The translations under genes and the position numbers were made by a program. A stretch of 10,874 nucleotides of DNA from Chloromonas sp. AAM2 (taxonomy: Eukaryota; Chlorophyta; Chlorophyceae; Chlamydomonadales; Chlamydomonadaceae), in NCBI GenBank assembly GCA_004335635.1, contig QAXH01005588.1, positions 7,482 through 18,355 of the forward strand, read 5' to 3'. The notes under the pieces were generated by a model. It had not been told where the DNA came from and did no database searches. It saw nothing but the letters and a program-made list of their open reading frames with translations. This document shows, one piece after another, positions 9,701-10,874 of this stretch; within the stretch, counting starts at the first letter, position 1, and each line of letters opens with the position of its first letter.

Positions 9701-10814
9701 GAACGTCAACGAACAGACTAGACATTTTTCGTAGAAGCATTCGCATTTTACTGCTTTTTCACCACGTCCTGACACGGCCATGCAGGCTGATACTGACGCT
9801 CCATACTGCTGGAGCCTCCATGATAGCTGTTTTCAGCTGTGACCTGCCCTGCTGCACCAGACAACTGCCTCACATCATGCCACATTCCTGTTGCTTGTCG
9901 CCCCCATCCACAACCCAAGTTGACTCATCAATGCACTGCATTGCGTCGGATTCCTGTGGCGGATCTCGGGTTATGACGACGTCCATGCTGTGCATGTCGC
10001 CCTGCAGAGACACGCCCATGCTTAGTCAGCTCTTGGGGGTGCACCCACGTGTCAGGATACTCACTCTTGCGCCCCACGTGCTCAGGTAACGGAATATGTT
10101 ATGGGTGTCCAGGGCAGGGGTGGTCGAATTGAAAACAAGTGCAAAGGGGACAGGGAAACGTTGACCCACAGGCCCTATCCCTCAAGTATGAGTATCGTTC
10201 TGGTCGCATGGCCTCCAGTCCTTGCTATCAGAACGGTACGTCATGCATCCACAACGGTCCAATTGCATGCACCTCACACGCACACCCTGGCGACTAGATG
10301 TACCAAACCATGCAATCAATTGCGCGCAATCACCATGCATTCACCATGCAATCAATTGCATGCATTTTGGATGCCCATAAGCTTGTTACTGTTGGTACCA
10401 GCGCCACGCCACACTTACTGCACTCGTTATACAGACACCTCGTCATTGGTATCATCTATCAGTTCGCCTCGCTTAATTCGTTTTATTGCTCAGGATAGCT
10501 CAGGGCGATGCACCACCCAGTTTGTGTCCTTTCACGGCTTCCCTGCTGTTGACAAACAGATGTCTATACCACGCTCTCGTTTCAAGTGCAAGACAGATAG
10601 CATGCCCGCAAAAACACCTACCTTCCCAACCACTCTTGTGTTCCGCTGCCTGGGCTCCAGATTCCTGCTCCAGAGCAACCCTGCCTCCCGTCTCCCCGCC
10701 CACCGATCCGCATTGGAGACTGCCGACTGGATGCTGCCCACCATGCCCTTCCAACCTGCCGACCCGTGCACGCCGGCAGCCACACAACGCTGCCTGTCCG
10801 GGTTCGCTATCCAG
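6773..10814 (+). CDS. Membrane-anchored GT-B-like glycosyltransferase-like protein, paralog B, seven exons, 3' end off window
   Basis: Second member of the paralog A family. Exons: 6773-6928, 7318-7335, 7924-7989, 8935-9077, 9396-9470, 10008-10085, 10661-10814; total 690 bases, 230 codons, with compatible phases (0,0,0,2,2,2,0). The ATG at 6773 is the first after an in-frame TGA at 6752. A short basic tail (KRPTK) precedes one membrane segment (about residues 23-39). Matches to paralog A run in order: IVNQ-EAFHFE-VCAGF to IVSEKAFHLEVLAGF; SDFGFALL to LDFGFAEF; VLVFISPEYNVTQV to VVIFLSPEYRVDYV; HVVHNGD to MMVHNGD; TLAPHVLRFLLQ to TLSPHVQHFVEQ; TADWMLP to TVDWMLP; CLSGFAIQ identical. Sequons NMT, NST and NVT suggest a lumenal glycoprotein. 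Exon 4 may instead begin at 8947, dropping RRRQ. The GT4-like C-terminal half, including the key catalytic region, should follow beyond the window; whether it is intact cannot be seen. No stop or frameshift is present in the visible part. Confidence 0.85.
6929..7317 (+). other. Intron 1 of paralog B, with a perfect hairpin
   Basis: 389 bases, donor GTGGGG, acceptor TTGCACAG. A perfect inverted repeat with 10-base arms, gtatgctagc (6989-6998) and gctagcatac (7006-7015), leaves a 7-base loop. A GGCAT-rich stretch lies near 7210-7228. No coding match to paralog A inside. Confidence 0.75.
6989..7015. repeat. Perfect inverted repeat, 10-base arms and 7-base loop
   Basis: Arms gtatgctagc and gctagcatac flank tgccaag. 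It would fold as a stem-loop in the nascent transcript of paralog B intron 1. It is too short for a microRNA precursor and has no T tract, so no role is assigned. Confidence 0.8.
7336..7923 (+). repeat. Intron 2 of paralog B, mostly CA/TG and GCATGC low-complexity repeat
   Basis: 588-base intron, donor GTGAGT, acceptor TTGTTCAG. From about 7435 to 7910 the plus strand is dominated by degenerate units of the type gcacacatgcac/aggcacgca, ending in two exact copies of gctcacatgcat around 7878-7902. Long alternating purine-pyrimidine runs make Z-form DNA possible. Open frames here are Cys/His/Thr-rich products of the repeat and are not called as genes. Unit length is irregular, so this is not a CRISPR array. 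Confidence 0.8.
7990..8934 (+). other. Intron 3 of paralog B, long, with AT-richer block and TGTAA motifs
   Basis: 945 bases, donor GTGGGC, acceptor CTCCGCAG. It includes a purine-rich stretch (about 8250-8290) and an AT-richer block (about 8460-8900). Plus-strand TGTAA, the usual green-algal poly(A) signal, occurs at 8632-8636, 8658-8662 and 8708-8712. A stem-loop spans 8709-8746. Paralog alignment runs continuously across the flanking exons, so no exon appears to be missing here. Confidence 0.7.
8709..8746. repeat. Imperfect stem-loop in intron 3 of paralog B
   Basis: Inner arms attttggc (8720-8727) and gccaaaat (8730-8737) pair perfectly around a 2-base loop. Outer arms gtaaaactg (8709-8717) and caggtttac (8738-8746) pair with one mismatch after a 2-base bulge. 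The last TGTAA motif overlaps the base of the stem. The function is unknown. Confidence 0.7.
9078..9395 (+). other. Intron 4 of paralog B, with TGACGTC/CACACGTCAAC repeats
   Basis: 318 bases, donor GTGAGT, acceptor GTCAACAG, phase 2. The 3' half carries short direct repeats: tatgacgtc twice (near 9250 and 9343) and cacacgtcaac twice (near 9308 and 9384), among CACAC runs. The palindrome TGACGTCA at 9252-9259 equals a CRE/bZIP core, but its intronic position gives no proof of use. Confidence 0.7.
9469..9494 (+). other. Putative G-quadruplex across the exon 5 donor of paralog B
   Basis: G runs at 9469-9471, 9480-9482, 9484-9486 and 9489-9494 fit a G3+ quadruplex pattern with loops of 8, 1 and 2. 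The first run includes the last two exon bases and the G of the splice donor, so folding in RNA could hide the 5' splice site. Two further runs of seven G occur in the same intron (9549-9555 and 9561-9567). Confidence 0.5.
9471..10007 (+). other. Intron 5 of paralog B
   Basis: 537 bases, donor GTAAGG, acceptor CCCTGCAG, phase 2; joining restores the Gly of VHNGD. The 5' part is G-rich. No coding match to paralog A was found inside. Confidence 0.75.
10086..10660 (+). other. Intron 6 of paralog B, with a 17-base direct repeat
   Basis: 575 bases, donor GTAACG, acceptor GCTCCAG, phase 2; joining restores an Arg codon in APHVLRFLLQ, matching SPHVQHFVEQ of paralog A. It contains accatgcaatcaattgc twice (10307-10323 and 10343-10359). 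Confidence 0.75.
10307..10359. repeat. 17-base direct repeat, 36 bases apart
   Basis: accatgcaatcaattgc is exact at 10307-10323 and 10343-10359. A shorter accatgcat lies between them, suggesting local slippage or duplication. Each copy contains the palindrome caattg within tcaattgc. Confidence 0.85.
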
Positions 10815-10819
10815 GTAAA

Positions 10820-10836
10820 GGGAGGGACGGGAGGGG
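10820..10836 (+). other. Strong G-quadruplex motif just after the shared intron donor
   Basis: GGG runs at 10820-10822, 10824-10826, 10829-10831 and 10833-10836 with loops of 1, 2 and 1 bases, only five bases after the donor GT at 10815. G-rich sequence continues to the window end. The intron of paralog A at the same position has no such tract. Confidence 0.65.
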
Positions 10837-10874
10837 AGGACGGGGGAACAGACGGGGAACGGGAAGGGGAGGGG

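Overview
The window is nuclear DNA of a eukaryote, most likely a chlorophyte green alga. Coding blocks are short and interrupted by GT...AG introns of about 95-945 bases, base composition is mixed, CA/TG simple repeats are abundant, and TGTAA (the usual green-algal polyadenylation signal) occurs. I cannot name the species. I see no bacterial operon, rRNA, tRNA, CRISPR array or recognisable transposon. || Layout. (1) Positions 1-1765, minus strand: the 5' part of a gene for a type II membrane protein whose last exon in the window begins a GT49 (LARGE/B4GAT1-like) glycosyltransferase domain; it runs off the left edge. (2) 1766-2710: a divergent intergenic region, presumably holding both promoters. 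(3) 2711-5066, plus strand: a complete four-exon gene (here paralog A) for a 447-residue membrane-anchored protein with a GT-B/GT4-like C-terminal half. (4) 5067-6772: intergenic, with no gene I can support. (5) 6773 to beyond the right edge, plus strand: a second gene (paralog B) of the same family, reconstructed from seven short exons, one of only 18 bases. Its first 230 residues follow paralog A residue by residue, and both genes have an intron at the same codon boundary after the shared CLSGFAIQ. Paralog B has six further introns where paralog A has none. || How the genes relate. All three predicted products have an N-terminal membrane anchor, and A and B carry N-glycosylation sequons, so a secretory-pathway (Golgi) location fits. 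The locus therefore looks like a small cluster of glycan-building enzymes: one GT49 gene facing away from a head-to-tail pair of GT-B-like paralogs. A joint pathway is inference. All splice structures were derived by hand from GT/AG sites, reading-frame phase and alignment between the two paralogs; transcripts have not been checked.
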